Source: Hygrocybe punicea (Eukaryota; Basidiomycota; Agaricomycetes; Agaricales; Hygrophoraceae). Taken from it: a stretch of 64,000 nucleotides of DNA. The translations under genes were made by a program, and so were the position numbers. Positions 10,601 through 23,126 of the stretch are shown here, one piece after another (position 1 is the stretch's first letter; each line of letters starts with the position of its first letter). The notes below the pieces were generated by a model, which saw nothing but the letters and a program-made list of their open reading frames with translations, made no database searches and had not been told where the DNA came from. The stretch is from the NCBI GenBank assembly GCA_963556145.1, contig OY744470.1, positions 3,968,001 to 4,032,000 of the forward strand. The letters are read 5' to 3'.

Positions 10601-13110
10601 CATATCACTCCATTCTTGGAATTAATCAGGAAGGATCATCTCGTTCCCTTGCACAAGTCCATGCCAATCTTGATGGTGTGGATTACACTTTCATTGATGA
10701 GGTGTCAATGTTATCTTGCAGAGATATGTATAAAATCAGTGCTCAGTGTGCAAAAGCACGTGGTGTTTATGATGAACCCTTTGGTGGCATTAATATGATA
10801 TTTGCAGGAGATTTTGGCCAACTTCCACCGGCTATGAGTGGTGCTCCTTTGTACTCTGGAACGGTTGGTGTCCAAATCAATTCCAGTCAAACTATAGCAA
10901 ATCAGGAAGCGGCTCTAGGCAAAGCTCTTTGGCATCAAATTACAACAGTTGTTATATTATGTGAAAATATGAGACAAACCAATCAGTCAGAAGAAGATGT
11001 CCAACTGAGGCTTGCTTTGGAAAACATGAGGTACAAAGCATGTACTCCCAAAGATATTGCATTTCTTCGTACTTGTGTTGCAGGAAAAGGTCCAAATGAT
11101 CCAAAATTAGCCCAAAAGAAATTCAGGAATGTGTCAGTTATAACTGCATTGAATGGACAAAAAGACAAAATCAATGAACTTGGTATTTAACGTTTTGCTG
11201 CTGAAAATAGGAGACCATTAACATCATTCTATTCCATAGACAGATGGAATGATCCTACTAGTTCCAATAGCAAAAGAAAATCTCATCACATGTCAACAAT
11301 TTTGGATCCTATTCGACACACAAAGATATTGGAACCTTCACTCCAAAAGCTACTTTGGAGCCAACCACATGCATCATCCTCTGATCATATACCAGGAAGA
11401 TTGGACTTATGTGTAGGCATGCCAGTGATGCTGAGAAACAATGATGCAACAGAGTGCTGCATTACCAAAGGAGCAGAGGGCATAGTTGTGGGTTGGCAGA
11501 GTGCAATAGGTCCTGAGCAACAAACTGTACTGGACACTTTATTTGTCAGATTATTGAATCCTCCAAAAAGAATTAACATAGAAGGACTTCCTGAAAATGT
11601 GGTGCCAATTACAAAACATGTCACTTCCACCATGTGCTCATTACCCAATGATGATGTGACATCTTTGTCAAGAAAACAAGTGTTGGTACTGCCTAATTTT
11701 GCAATGACTGATTATGCATGTCAAGGACGTACTCATCCTAACAATGTAGTTGACCTCAGTAGTTGTAGAAACCACCAATCCTATTATACTTGCTTATCAA
11801 GAAGTGCTTCTGCAGCAGGAACTATCATCATGCAAGGCTTTGATCCTAAAGTAATTACTGGGGGTGCTTCTGGATATCTCAGGCAAGAATTCAGAGAATT
11901 AGAACTGCTTGATGAGATTACCAAACTGAAATATCAAGGATTATTACCAGACCATGTCAAGGGAGATCAGCGAAATTCTATCATTGATCGATTTAGAAAA
12001 TGGAAAGGAAAGTCATATATTCCAAAAAACATTCATCATGCTATTGCATGGAAAGCCACAGAGCAACTAAATCAATACACAACACAGCCCTCTCCATGGC
12101 AATTAATTAAACCTATGAACAAAAATCAAAAGGCAGATTTCAGCAACCTCAACTTTGTTCCTGCAAAAGGAACTGTTCCAATCACTGTCACTCATAAAAA
12201 TTCCACAGCCAATGTATTGCAAAATAACAAACGAAAATTACAACAAGTTGTAAGTTCATCTTCCATAGTGAAAAAAAGACGAAAAACAAGTACTATTGAA
12301 TTAAATGAACCAAAAGGGTTTATATGGGATGCACAAGATTGGAGCTGTGCTTACGATTCACTCTTTACAATACTACTAGCAATATGGAATGAAGATCCAT
12401 CAAGTTGGAAAAAAAGATTCAATAGCATCAATGAAATATTAAAGATTTTGAGCTTAGGATTCAAACGATCCAAGAATCACACAACAGATTTAGAAACAGT
12501 TAGAAATACAATCAGACATTTATTGCATCAAGATAAACCCGAAATATTTCCTTATGGTCAAGTTGGCATTGCCATAAGTGATTTGGCCCATTATATAATG
12601 AAAGCAAATGAACCAATGACTTCAACTTGTCTTAAATGTATGAATTGTGAAAACATAACCATTCTGGAAAATGATAGATGTGATGCCATCTTTCATTGTT
12701 CATATTCATTTTCTGGAACAATCTCAGCATGTCTTGCTCAAATCATAGTTAATAGACAACGGCACAAATGTCAATTGTGTTGGGGAGAAATTACTAAATT
12801 TATTGCATTTAACAAACTTCCACCTCTAATCATGTTTACAGTTGACTCTATTGAGAATTTAATAGTTAGTCAAATTATAAACTTGTCAATTGATGACATA
12901 TCCACTGCTTTCACATTGAGAGGAATTGTGTACTTTGGTGATGCACATTTTACTGCCCGCATATTCATCGACAGTATGGTATGGTTTCATGATGGTATAT
13001 CAACCAGATCAATTTGTATTAATGAAGGTGATATAGATGACTTTTCAAATATTAATTTATTGTCATGTAATGGTAATAATGCTGTACTGTTTATATATGC
13101 TCATTCTTAA
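7612..13110 (+). pseudogene. Helitron Rep-PIF1 helicase with C-terminal USP-like protease domain, one nonsense codon
   Basis: One frame runs from 7585/7612 to 13110 except for TAA at 11188-11190 (CAA to TAA would give Gln before RFAAE). Helitron_like_N region: HUH-type HLH at residues 208-210; paired tyrosines AYITDYITK at 398 and 402. PIF1-type helicase: Walker A GGMAGTGKS near 953-961, Walker B FIDEVSML near 1027, then AGDFGQLPP, and in the distal part DYACQGRTHP and CLSRS. After the helicase, a linker leads to a domain with WSCAYDSLF (Cys codon 12346-12348), two CxxC pairs (CLKCMNC, CQLCW), KLPPLIMFTVD and a His box GDAHFTARI...WFHDG (His codon 12946). This order matches ubiquitin-specific proteases. 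The protein would nick and unwind DNA for rolling-circle transposition. The N-terminus is missing. Base composition is strikingly AT-rich compared with the flanks. Confidence 0.88.
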
Positions 13111-13146
13111 TATTTGTTCTCTTGCTAAAAAAAGGGACGAGTAACA

Positions 13147-13166
13147 TGCCATGCCAAGCAATGGCA
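13147..13166 (+). terminator. Helitron 3' subterminal hairpin
   Basis: TGCCAT and ATGGCA form a 6-bp stem with an 8-nt loop. After conceptual removal of the hAT-like insertion, the hairpin lies about 9 nt before CTAG, the spacing expected of a Helitron transposition terminator. Confidence 0.7.
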
Positions 13167-13172
13167 CACACC

Positions 13173-13830
13173 TAAGGTTTAACACGGGTCCGGGTAAACC
13201 CGGTGACCTGCCGGTTCGGGTCTGACCGGTGCGGGTACCGGGTTGCCATTTTGGCGACCCGTGCAACACCGTGACCTGAACCGGCGGGTTCATGGGTCAT
13301 CACAGGTCATCAACACAGGTAAGTCTGTTAACTTTACTAATATTATTTATTGCAGGAAACTTGACCGCGACCACATCGCGAGCACACCACGACGGATCCC
13401 AACGCCAATGCAATGCCAACGGACACAGGACAGCCACAACAACACCACCAACACCACCACCAGCGGTGGCAACGGCAACGGCAGCGTCAACAATGACGAT
13501 GGAACAGCAATGGCAACAACGACGACAGCAGCAGCAGCAGCGCCAGCAACAGCAGCAGCGCTGGCAACAGCAGCAGTGCCAGCAACAGCAGCAACACCGG
13601 CCACAGCAGCAACACCGGCAGCAGCAGCAACGCCGGCAGCAGCAGCTGTGGCAGCAACACCACCGCGACCATACCACCACCTGACAAGGACAACAACAGC
13701 GTGCCGGCAGCAGCAGCAGCAAGGCAACGACGACGGCGACGGCCAGCAGCAGCAGCAACAGTGGCAGCGGCAACGGCGACAGCAGCAGCAGCAGCAGACG
13801 AGGATGACGGTTGGCAACAGGCAGCGGCAA

Positions 13831-13863
<33 letters not shown>

Positions 13864-14302
13864 TGGCAGCAACACCACCACAACCATACCACCACCCCAA
13901 CGAGGACGACGGTTGGCAGCAGCAGCGCTGGCAATGCCAGGCAGGGACCACGGGACAAGACCCCCCATCCCTCCCCATCCCTCGGGGACACCGGAGGGCT
14001 CCCTGGCACCCATCTACCTCGCGAAGCGCAGTGCCGTATCTATTGATACGTGCCTGCAATTTGCGAGGAGAATGGTTGGGGTGAGCCCACCTCGGTCTGG
14101 GTCTCAGAACCCAGACGCGAGGTATGTGGTGCCCCACGGGTATGATGAAACCCGGGCGGTGCATGCAAACCCGGTCAACCCGGGGGCAACCCAGGGGCGA
14201 AACCTGCTGGCACCTGGACCCTTACCTGCCGTTGACCAGGTTTGGCGGGTCCGGGCCCAGGTTGGATTTTTTAGACCCCCGGGTTACCCATGTTAAACCC
14301 TA
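13173..14302 (+). mobile_element. hAT-like non-autonomous element E1
   Basis: 1130 bp. Termini are TAAGGTTTAACACGGGT and ACCCATGTTAAACCCTA (inverted, with two mismatches). An 8-bp target duplication flanks it: CACACACC (13165-13172) and CCCACACC (14303-14310), one mismatch. Subterminal DNA is made of GGGTAACCC-like runs. Inside lie an intron-like segment (13319-13355, GTAAGT...ACTAAT...TGCAG, 37 nt), a long CAG/CAA/GCA-rich stretch that opens several Gln/Ala/Thr frames on both strands, a GC-rich block shared with E3 and E5, and the 52-bp palindrome at 14017-14068. There is no transposase, so mobilisation in trans is inferred. Confidence 0.85.
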
Positions 14303-14317
14303 CCCACACCCCACTAG

Positions 14318-17300
14318 TCTATGGAGGGCAGGTACATCAGATCATCAAGATCATTTGAGTCGGTATTGTCAGCATCGGGGTATTGTAAGAAATCATCCAA
14401 CAGTATCGATATTTTCGAGCAGGCATGGTAGGGTACGACTCAGAAAGCGGCAAATCAGGATCTAGAAACCGCACCATCGAGTTCGGCTAGTATGTAGGAT
14501 CCGCCATGAGTTTTCCTGATGACAATCATGGGCCCAAAGTATTGCGGCTTTGCATTTCGATTGAGAGACATTTCAATACAAGAATTTCGGATGAGGACGA
14601 GGTTGTCAGGTTCAAAGTCAAAGGTTTTGATCGTGTTTGCATATTTCTCTTCGAATTGTCGGGCGGACGCAAGCCGAGACTTGGTGAGTTATTCTTTGAC
14701 TCGATCAAGGTTGGCCTCTCGTTTACGAAGTTGGCGGGTGCAGATGACTATGAGGTCGGTCGTTGACATTGTGTTTTGTGTCGGAACCATGTAGGTAGCT
14801 TCCACAAAATCAAACGGAAAAAGCAGCTCTACTCCATGTGCGATGTAGTAGGACGAGTACCCGAGGCTTTTGTGTGTGGTGACCCATTCGGCCCAAAATA
14901 CGGAATGAGTTATGGTATGCCATTTCTTTTCATCTCCATCACAACTTTTCATAATGGCCTCCCGGATAGTGTTGGGGAAGTTCGGTCTCAGACCGACCCA
15001 AACCCGGTTTAGACCGAACCGAAACCGCCGGTTTCGGTTTCGGTTTGGGAAATTTCGGCTGAGACCGAACCGTTCAGTCTCCGGTTTGGAGATTTGGCCG
15101 CGGGCCGAAACGGTTTCAAACTCAGTTTGAACCGCAAACCGACAGTCCAAAGTCGGCTACATGGCTGACTTCGAAAGTCACCCAAAGTCACCAACCCCAC
15201 CAACAACACCCCCGATATACGCCAAACGAAGACGATGGAGCACCCGAGGTCGACAAAACGGGCGGCGGGGTACTCCCTGCCGCCCGCGTATGTTTTTTAT
15301 TTTTATTTATTCGAACTTAACTAACGCATTTACAAATTACAGGTTGATGCACCACGGCCACCACCACCACCACCACCACCACCACCACGACAACGACCAC
15401 GACAACGGCAACGACAACGGCGACGGTTACAACCACCGTCAACGCCACGCCGGACGCGCCCACAGCAACGCCCACGGCCCACCCCCAGCGCCACGCCAAA
15501 CGCGTTCAAAACGCGCGCCAAACGTACGTGAATGGGGTGGAGTCAACAAGGTGGAAGAGCAGCAGGGGTGGTGCATCCACCCCGCTCCTTCGTGGTATGT
15601 ACCTTTATTCATTTTTTCACTGATTTATTCGTCCATTATAGAACGCGGCACCGTACCACCACCACCACGCAACACTAACACCACCGAGGAAGGCCAACGC
15701 GGGGTCAACCCGGCCGTCGTCGTGTGTACAACGCGTATGACGCGTCCGGACACCCTCGCGAAGAGGCTCCTATGCCACCACCACCACGCGTCCGCCGAAA
15801 ACAACCAAAGCGGCCCAGCCGTCGTCGCGTGCACAACGCGTATGACGCGTGGGGCACCACCACCACCACCACCACCACCACCACCATCACGCGTCCACCG
15901 AAAACGGCCAACGCGGTCAACCCACATCGCATGTACAACGCGTGTGACGCGTCAGGACACCCATGGAGAAGCCCGCGTGCGGCTCAATGCCGGCGCAGGG
16001 TGTGCCAGCACCCCCAGCACCCCAATCTCACCTCGCAAACAGGCTGGCCACGTCAATTGACGTGCGCAGCACTGTTGCGAGGTCAGAATGGTGCAGGGGC
16101 ACTGAGCACTAGCGGTCCGCGGTTCAGACCGCGTTCAGACCGAAACCGAACCGATGCAAACCGTTTGCATCGGTTTCGGTCTGGTTTGGGGACTTTGGGT
16201 GGAAAACCGGACCATTCGGTTTCCGGTTTGGGCAAAAAGGCCCCAAACCGGACCAAACCGAACTTCCCCAACACTACTCCCGGACATCTAGGTGACGGCA
16301 CTCAATGGGTCCATTTGCTTGTGAGTTATATGGTGAGATGCGGAGGTGCCAGATACCGTAGTGGGATGCGAGGTAGTCAAGTGCTTCCACGAAGGGCTTG
16401 CCGTTGTCAATAATGATTTCTTTGAGGGTGCCCCAATGACATAAGATATCCTTGAAAAGGAACGTGCCAATGGTCGATCCGGTCTCATGGTGTAGCATTT
16501 GAAACTTGGGATAAGCGGACAGGGAGCAATGGGCCTGGACAATGTATCAATAGCCGCCGGATCAGGGCATAAATATCGTGTCGATGTAAGCTTTGTGGAA
16601 GAGCAAGGCCGGTGTAGCGAAGGTGGGCGGAATATGGTGATAATGCATTTGCCGTACTTGGCACTGATGACAAGACTGGATGTACCACTTAACGTCATGG
16701 TCGAGGTGCAGCCACCAGAAACGGTCAAGTAGCCGAGCGTGGATGGAGAATATGCCTTTATGGCTGAGAGAGTTGTGAGTGTCTTTGAGTAATTGAGGCT
16801 GATGGTCAGGCAGTATGACGAGCTTGTGTTTTCCATGATGGTCTTTATGCCAAAGCTTGTTATCAGTGATGAAGAACTCAAGGGAGTATCTCAGGAACAG
16901 ACAGTACTCATCATCCATGAGGTTTGCGGGTCAGGTTAGATCTCGTAACCAGGTCTTGACGAGGGCAAGATGAGCGTCGGCCGCACAGGCTTTATCAGAT
17001 CGTGGTATGTCAGAGATGGCTTCCTGATTCGTATAGACGAGGGTGGTTGGTAACTCTTGGAGCCAGTCAGCAGTGGTATGACAATGGCCACATATGGCAA
17101 TCGGCTTAGATGGCATGGGGATGGGTCGGTAGTTAACGACTTCCATAAAGAAACCATAGGAGTGGTCAAGCCAATCGTCAGAGTCATCAATCTCCTTGGG
17201 GTCTTCTGCAGTGCAGGGGCATCTGGAGAGTCCGTCTGGTGCACCATGTGTGGAAGTGGATACATGAACCAGTCTGAAATTGAACAGGAGGACACCAGCT

Positions 17301-19729
17301 ATCCATCGGTTGATCATTGCATTGGGTTGGATGTCGGGGTTGTTGAGCATTCCTTTTATATACTTGGCGTTGACTTCAACGGTGAGATTGCGGACACCGA
17401 TAATAATGATCCGGTAGGCACAGAGGGCCCTGAAGAGGCCATAGAGCTCGAGCTTAGACTGGGAGTATCAGGCTTCACGTTCATTCCACAATATTGAACC
17501 AAAGCGATTCGGATAGTGTTTTCCATCCACACGGATTTGCATGAGAATGAAGCCAACTCCAAGGATGGAGGAATCAATGGCGAGAATAACTTCCCATTCA
17601 TGCGTGTAGTCGATAGCACGCAGTGCTGGTGATGTGATGATGGCGTTTTTGAGGTAGTGGATGGCGGTCTCTTCTTCTTTGTCAACTTTGAAGGGTGTCC
17701 CTTTGCAAGTAAGATGGATGAGGGGTTGGGAGTGGAGTGAGAAGTCTTTGATAAAGATGCGCAAGACACCACAGATACTGAGGAAGGCACAGACTTTGGT
17801 GAGGTTAGTCGGTATTGGCCAATCACGAATTTTCTGCATTTTGGACTCGTCAGCTACTCGTCCTTCATATGTGCATCAATGGCCAACAACGATGACTGAG
17901 GGTCAACACAACTCAAGTTTCTTGCCATTGAAGGTACCGCTGGCATAGCGGAAATGCTGGATGATGCAGTTGACACCTTGGAAGTGTTCCCAAATAAAGC
18001 ATCAGATTGCTGGGTTCTCGGGTATGGTCTCATAGGTACCATTGGGTTGCTCGTAGCGGGTTGGAGGCCCTTTGACAGGAATATCGTCCATATACAGAAT
18101 GGCAAGGTGTGGGATTTCGTCACAGAGGATGTACGTGGAGTCACCGTGTAAGATCTGCAGGGAATTTGTGTATCCCATAGCAATCCACGTAAGTCGAAGT
18201 GTTCTGAGTGGAGACTGAAATGTCATATAGTCCTGAGACGAGGGGTGGACAAGGCTTTGGTCGAAAGAGACGAAGAGGTCGAAGGAAGCGTAGCAAGAGT
18301 GGCCACCAAAGGCCTCAACCAGGTGCTTGGTCATGGGTGGTATGGTGGGATCACGGATCGTGATGGCGTTAAGCGGCTGTAGATCATGGACGATACAAAG
18401 GGACTTGCCCATCCTTTTTCAAAACACAAACCCAGTGGGAGTGGTATGATGAATTCGAGGGTTCATAGGTACCGGTGTTAATCTTGTCTTTGATGATGCC
18501 GATGACTTCGTTAAGGATGCCAGGTGGGATTGGGATATTTCTATGGACCACGGGTCATGTGGTACAGTGGGAATGTGGATCAGTGGGAAGTAGTCCATGT
18601 TGAATTGCCCTTTCTCGGATTCGTTCCAGGCGAAAGTGGCTTCTTGCGTTTTAATGATATGGTGGCCGAGTTTCTCTTCCTCAGGCCAAAGGAATCCATC
18701 CAGGTTCATCAACATCGCATCATGTCATTCCTGGGTGTAGCAGGTGCCGGTTGTAAAGTCAGGCGAATGTGTCAGGAGCATGGGTAAATCGGCCAGCATG
18801 TCGCTGGTGATCTCACGTATGATCCAGTATTCATTGGGAAGAGTGGTAGAGATTGGCCAGATGCGATCAGCTACTTTTTTATACTTTTTCTTGGTGACGG
18901 CTCCTTTTAGGTTCCTGGTAGGGGTTGTATACAAGATATAAGTAGCATGTTCAGTAGGGGTTTTGTTACAAATATTCGAAGGAGAAACAGATGATGCAGG
19001 GAAACGGCAAAAGGGAAGAATAGTTCATGGTATAGGTGTGGTCGCTTTCCAGTGGCAGCTTCTCATCTCCCGGTGCGTCCTTCCTGAGAGGTATCTCTGG
19101 GTCCTCGACTTCTAAAAATCTGGCTTTCTGGTGTCAGACCACTCTGATCAGTTCTTCTGGTTATGCTCAATGATGGGTAAAGTGATGACGGTGCTGGTGT
19201 TTGGATCTGTGATTGTGACCTGCTGTTCTCCATTTTTATAATCCTTCGTGAGGGCCTCAGAAAGCATGAAGAATGGGTGGCCAATGAGAATCTCATAGAG
19301 GGCATCGTCGACGACTTGGACTTGGAGGAATAGATCGACATCACCAAAAGTGAATTTGAGGTTGGGGATCCAGCCAAGGGTGTCGTTGTTGCTTTTGTTT
19401 GCTGACTGCATCCGCATCTTCATGTTTTGGAGGCCGTAACCGAGTTTTTCCCAAATATCGCGTCGCATGCCAATGATCATGGAGCCGTTGTCGAGGACGC
19501 ACTTGAATCCGAACTTGCCATTGATGAGTGGGTAGACAGCATGGAGAGGGACTGAGTCTTGGCCAACGACGAGTGGGACGTTTTTCTGACAATGTTGGCA
19601 GGTGCGGGTGGGGATTTTGGGTGCATGAAAGTGAAAGACCTTTACGTTGTTGGTCTCACCGGTCACCTTTTTCGAAGTAGTGAGATCCTTCATATGACGG
19701 TGAGCGTCGGACGACATGGCTAAGAGTTC
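14318..19729 (-). pseudogene. gypsy pol: protease, reverse transcriptase/RNase H, integrase
   Basis: Protease (about 19148-19717) carries VLDNGS where an active aspartic protease has D-S/T-G. RT has SLCIVHDLQPLNAITIRD and the YMDD box (YMDDIPVKGP, about 18080), followed by the connection/RNase H part to about 17470. Integrase has the HHCC zinc finger (HNSLSHKG...CHQC), D (AYIDTIFMP), D (IIDNGKPF) and E (GPIECRH), and after the E2 insertion resumes as REAIMKSCDGDEKKW to the C-terminus at 14318. In-frame TGA codons at Arg positions include 18725-18727, 18002-18004, 17903-17905, 17876-17878, 16562-16564, 16547-16549, 14455-14457 and 14440-14442; there is also a TAA near 14690. At 17999-18004 two adjacent Arg codons became stop and Cys. 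Confidence 0.88.
14967..16276 (+). mobile_element. hAT-like non-autonomous element E2
   Basis: 1310 bp, inserted in gypsy integrase. Perfect terminal inverted repeats TAGTGTTGGGGAAGTTCGGT, perfect 8-bp target duplication CTCCCGGA (14959-14966 and 16277-16284). Subterminal arms consist of GACCGAACC/GGTTTCGGT repeats. The interior has two intron-like segments (15288-15342, GTATGT...TTAACTAAC...TTACAG; 15595-15641, GTATGT...CTGAT...TATAG), CAC-rich low-complexity sequence, three copies of ACGCGTATGACGCGT-like motifs spaced 103-104 bp (15731, 15835, 15938) and the 52-bp palindrome at 16031-16082. There is no credible protein. Confidence 0.88.
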
Positions 19730-20774
19730 TCATTGCAAAATGCAAACCTGAGAATCGAGCGTGTGGTCGATAACAGATTTAGCGATACTGGGGTCCTCAA
19801 TGGGGGCCTGGTAGCGGTATTGAGGATGCGACATGGGGAGGTTCTGGGGGGTGTGCGGTACAAAGGCAGTCGGCTTGGTCGGCCGCGTATTTGACGGGGG
19901 GACTATGGTGATCAAGTGCTCGTTGATAGGTCTGGCTGTTTTCTCGGTGGGTTTCATGGCAGGAACAGACATGGATGCGGTGGGTGGATTGGGATACATC
20001 TCTCTAGACTTGCCTTTCGCTTTTGGGGGATTTCTATGCCATCAAATCTAACCTGTTTACGAAGCCACTGCACTTCGGCTTCCAAAACCTTGATTTGTTC
20101 ATTGTCATCGTCAATGTTGGACGTCGTGGACTGAAAGATGTTGGCGTACTTGGTAGTGACCTCTGGTTCATAGGTTGGGACTTCAACGGTGGAGACGAAG
20201 TTGGTTTTGACGTGAGGCGGGGGGTTGTGTTGGAACGGTTCTGTGGGGTTATGGGCAGGGGGAGCGCAGTTGCCAGGGTTCTGTGCGTGCCATGCGTCGA
20301 AGTGATCCTTCATATTTTTGCCGACGATAGCTTTTGGAAGATACATTCCATTGGGCAACACAATGCGGCCATGCTCATTCTTGTGGCATACTCCATCCTG
20401 AGTGTACTGCTCGCAGATGGGACAATCATGTATACAATGGAACGGGTTGTCACAAAAGAGGCAGTTAAAATTGGTGAACCCCTGTCCCGTGGTGGTCGGC
20501 TCAGCCCTATTTGCACAAGGCTTGGGAGGATTGTTACGTTCGGTGAGGGCTTGTGTGAGGATGGCGAGTTGCTGTGAGACAAGATGAAAGAGGTCGGATA
20601 CGTTAGGTTCGACTGGTTCTGCTTTAGGAACGACTGGGTCATAGTGAGCGGGTGGCGGGTAGTGGGTGGCAGGTTCTATGGGAGTCGAATACCTGATGGC
20701 AGCAGGTGACATCGACGATAGACAAGAGACAGTGGATGGTTCAGCCGCGGTCCCAGCCAACAGGAAGTGGGTGC

Positions 20775-22783
20775 TAGTGTTGCCGTAGTTTGGTTCCGAA
20801 CCTAGCCGAACCTGGTTCAAACCCCGAACCGAACCTGGGGTTCAGTCTAAGTTCAGCCAAGTGCTGAACCGGACCGTGGGTTCAGTTCCAGGTTTCGAGG
20901 CCTGCCAGATTTCCTGAACGGCTCCAAACCGCATCCAAACCGTGAACGCGGATATTTTTAAGGTATTTATTTCATTTGTTTTTTGTATTTCTTTACTTAC
21001 TTTTTCGTGTTAAACGATATCATGTGACCATTACACGAAGGTGTCTTCACCAACAACAACAATGCAAGGCCCATGAACGTGACACAATGTCGCGTTCGTG
21101 AATACAGGTAAGTCTCATAAATTTTCTTAACTTTACTAATATTACCTGCCACAGGCAACTTGACTGCGACCACATCGCGAGCACACCACCACACACAACA
21201 TGGATCCCAACACCAATGCCAACGGACACGGTGAAAGGGTGCACTGCAGTAATGTGAACGGAATCAAATACCAACTCTACCACAGTGCTGTACGAATTCT
21301 GAGGGGTTCAATCTCAATCCAAAAGGTTAGTAAAAATACTCAGAGGTGCTCTGGATAGTGGCGATGATGTTTCCGATGTGCGCGATGTGCGCGGCGTGTG
21401 CGAAACAGTCAGCGATGTTTTCGGCATATATGTAGCACTTTATAGAAGGAACGCAAAGTTTAATAGAGTACAGCGGAGCTATAGCATGGACGGCGCAGTA
21501 AAGAGGTGATATGATAGACTGGAATCGGGGGTAAACAAGACATCTCTCTAGTATGTAAACTATAGAGGGTATTTATGCGAAGTTGGTTGTTAGGACAATA
21601 AAGGGTGAAGAAGGCAAGACAAATAGATGGTGCGCGACGGAACTATGGTGCAATAGGGATGAAATGGAACTGAAACAAAGGGTATAACACCATGCGAAGC
21701 AATTTCCAAAATATCTAGAGGATAGGCTATAGTGTTTGAAATAAGTGAAACATGTCGCATAAAGACTTCCCTGGAACCGGAACGGAATTGGAATGGAATA
21801 GGGTGAATGGTATAAGCATGGGTGATGTCGGAGAGGCTCGAAATATGTTTCCGAAGGGGGCCGAAGCGCTCCGAAGAAAATCGCTGTAATGTCAAATTAT
21901 CGCCCGTATCGCACGCATATCGCAGTCGCATCGCCATGGAGATACATATAAATTGGGATGTTTCGCCATGAATCGCAGCATGTCGAGGCTAGAATAGGTC
22001 CAATAGAGGGTTTCTGTGCTTAGGGACGTGTGCTGCGTATCAGTGGGACAGCCGCAACACCACCACCACCACCACCACCAGCAACGGCAACGGCAATGGC
22101 AACAACAACGATGGCAACAGCCAGCAGCAACGCCAGCCGGCAGCAGCAGCAACGCCAGCAGCAGCAGCCATGGCAGCAACACCACCCACGGGACAGCCGC
22201 AACATCACCACCACTACCACCACCACCACCAGTGGCGGCAAGGAAACGGAAATGGCTACGGCAACAGCAACCAGGCAACAACGACAGCAATGGCCAGCAG
22301 CAGCAGCAGCAGCAGCAACTGCAATGACAGCAGCAGCAGCAACTGCAACGACAGCAGCAGCAGCGCTGGCAGCAACAGCATTGGCAGCAGCACCAGTGCC
22401 AGCAGCAACGGCAGCAGCAGCAGTGGCAGCGGCAGCAGCAGCAGCAGCAACGCCGGCAATGTCAGGCAGGGACCACGGGACAAGACCCCCCATCCCTCCA
22501 CATCCCTTGGGGACACCGGAGGGCTCCCCCGCACCCATCTACCTCGTGATATGCAGCACCGTATCTATTGATATGTGCCTGCCATTCGCGAGGAGAACGG
22601 AGCTCATGGGAGCCCACCTCAGTCTGGGTTTCAGACCGTGTCTGAACCCAGACCAAATGCGGCGAGATGGTTCGACCCCGTCTGGGTCCAGGTTTGGCCA
22701 TGTGCCAAACCGGACCTGAAGTTCAGTTTGCGGTTCCGCCAAACAGGATCGGAACCGGACCAAACTGAACTTCAGCAACACTA
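20775..22783 (+). mobile_element. hAT-like non-autonomous element E3
   Basis: 2009 bp, inserted in gypsy gag. Ends TAGTGTTGC...GCAACACTA, perfect 8-bp target duplication GTGGGTGC (20767-20774 and 22784-22791). Subterminal GAACCGAACC-type repeats on both sides. Carries the intron-like segment 21108-21154 (47 nt, GTAAGT...TTTACTAAT...CCACAG) and then an ATGGATCC start-like sequence, an extra AT-rich block (about 21290-22000) absent from E1 and E5, a CAG/CAA-rich block, and the 52-bp palindrome at 22542-22593. It is the same family as E5, which lies 8.5 kb away in the opposite orientation. Confidence 0.88.
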
Positions 22784-23126
22784 GTGGGTGCAGTTATGGA
22801 AGTCCTGGAAGTCGTAGGGGTCGCTACGGAAATGGTTGGGCTTCTGGTACTGCAGATGGGTTTTTGAGCTTGGCATGGAAGCTGTTCTCGTATGCGATGT
22901 TGCATTCTTGAGGAGAGATCCGACCTTTGTCTAAAAGGAACCCTGAGATCCAGATGAAGTTGCGGTAGTATTCGCCAAGTTCGGTGTGAGTACGGATCCC
23001 ATAACTGGTTTGGGTGTGGGTAAGATAGTCGAGATCCACCATCATGTACTGATGATCGTCTTCCATGCCCGGGTATAGTATGAGTACACTCCTTTTGAAA
23101 GTTGCATAATTGGTGCCAGTCACGCT

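Larger units (their letters stand above)
7574..14317 (+). mobile_element. Helitron, 5'-truncated, with 3' terminus split by a hAT-like element
   Basis: The right end is well supported. Removing the insertion at 13173-14302 and one copy of its target duplication rebuilds a canonical Helitron 3' end: a 6-bp hairpin (TGCCAT/ATGGCA, 13147-13166), then CACACCCCA, then CTAG (14314-14317) followed by T. The base to the right is the C-terminal end of a Ty3/gypsy pol gene, so the Helitron inserted there. The left end is weak: ATC at 7573-7575 fits the A|TC rule, but the encoded Rep protein lacks its usual N-terminal several hundred residues, so the left side is probably a truncation breakpoint. Confidence 0.7.

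Noticed and set aside
13172..13175. CTAA as the Helitron 3' end
   Set aside because: It straddles the target duplication and first bases of E1 and is followed by G. Removing E1 reveals CTAG followed by T at 14314-14318.
13243..14046. Long poly-Gln/Ala/Leu/Ser ORFs in E1, E3 and E5 on both strands
   Set aside because: CAG/CAA/GCA triplet DNA opens all frames in both directions; frames are not conserved between the three copies. The intron-like segment is reported separately.
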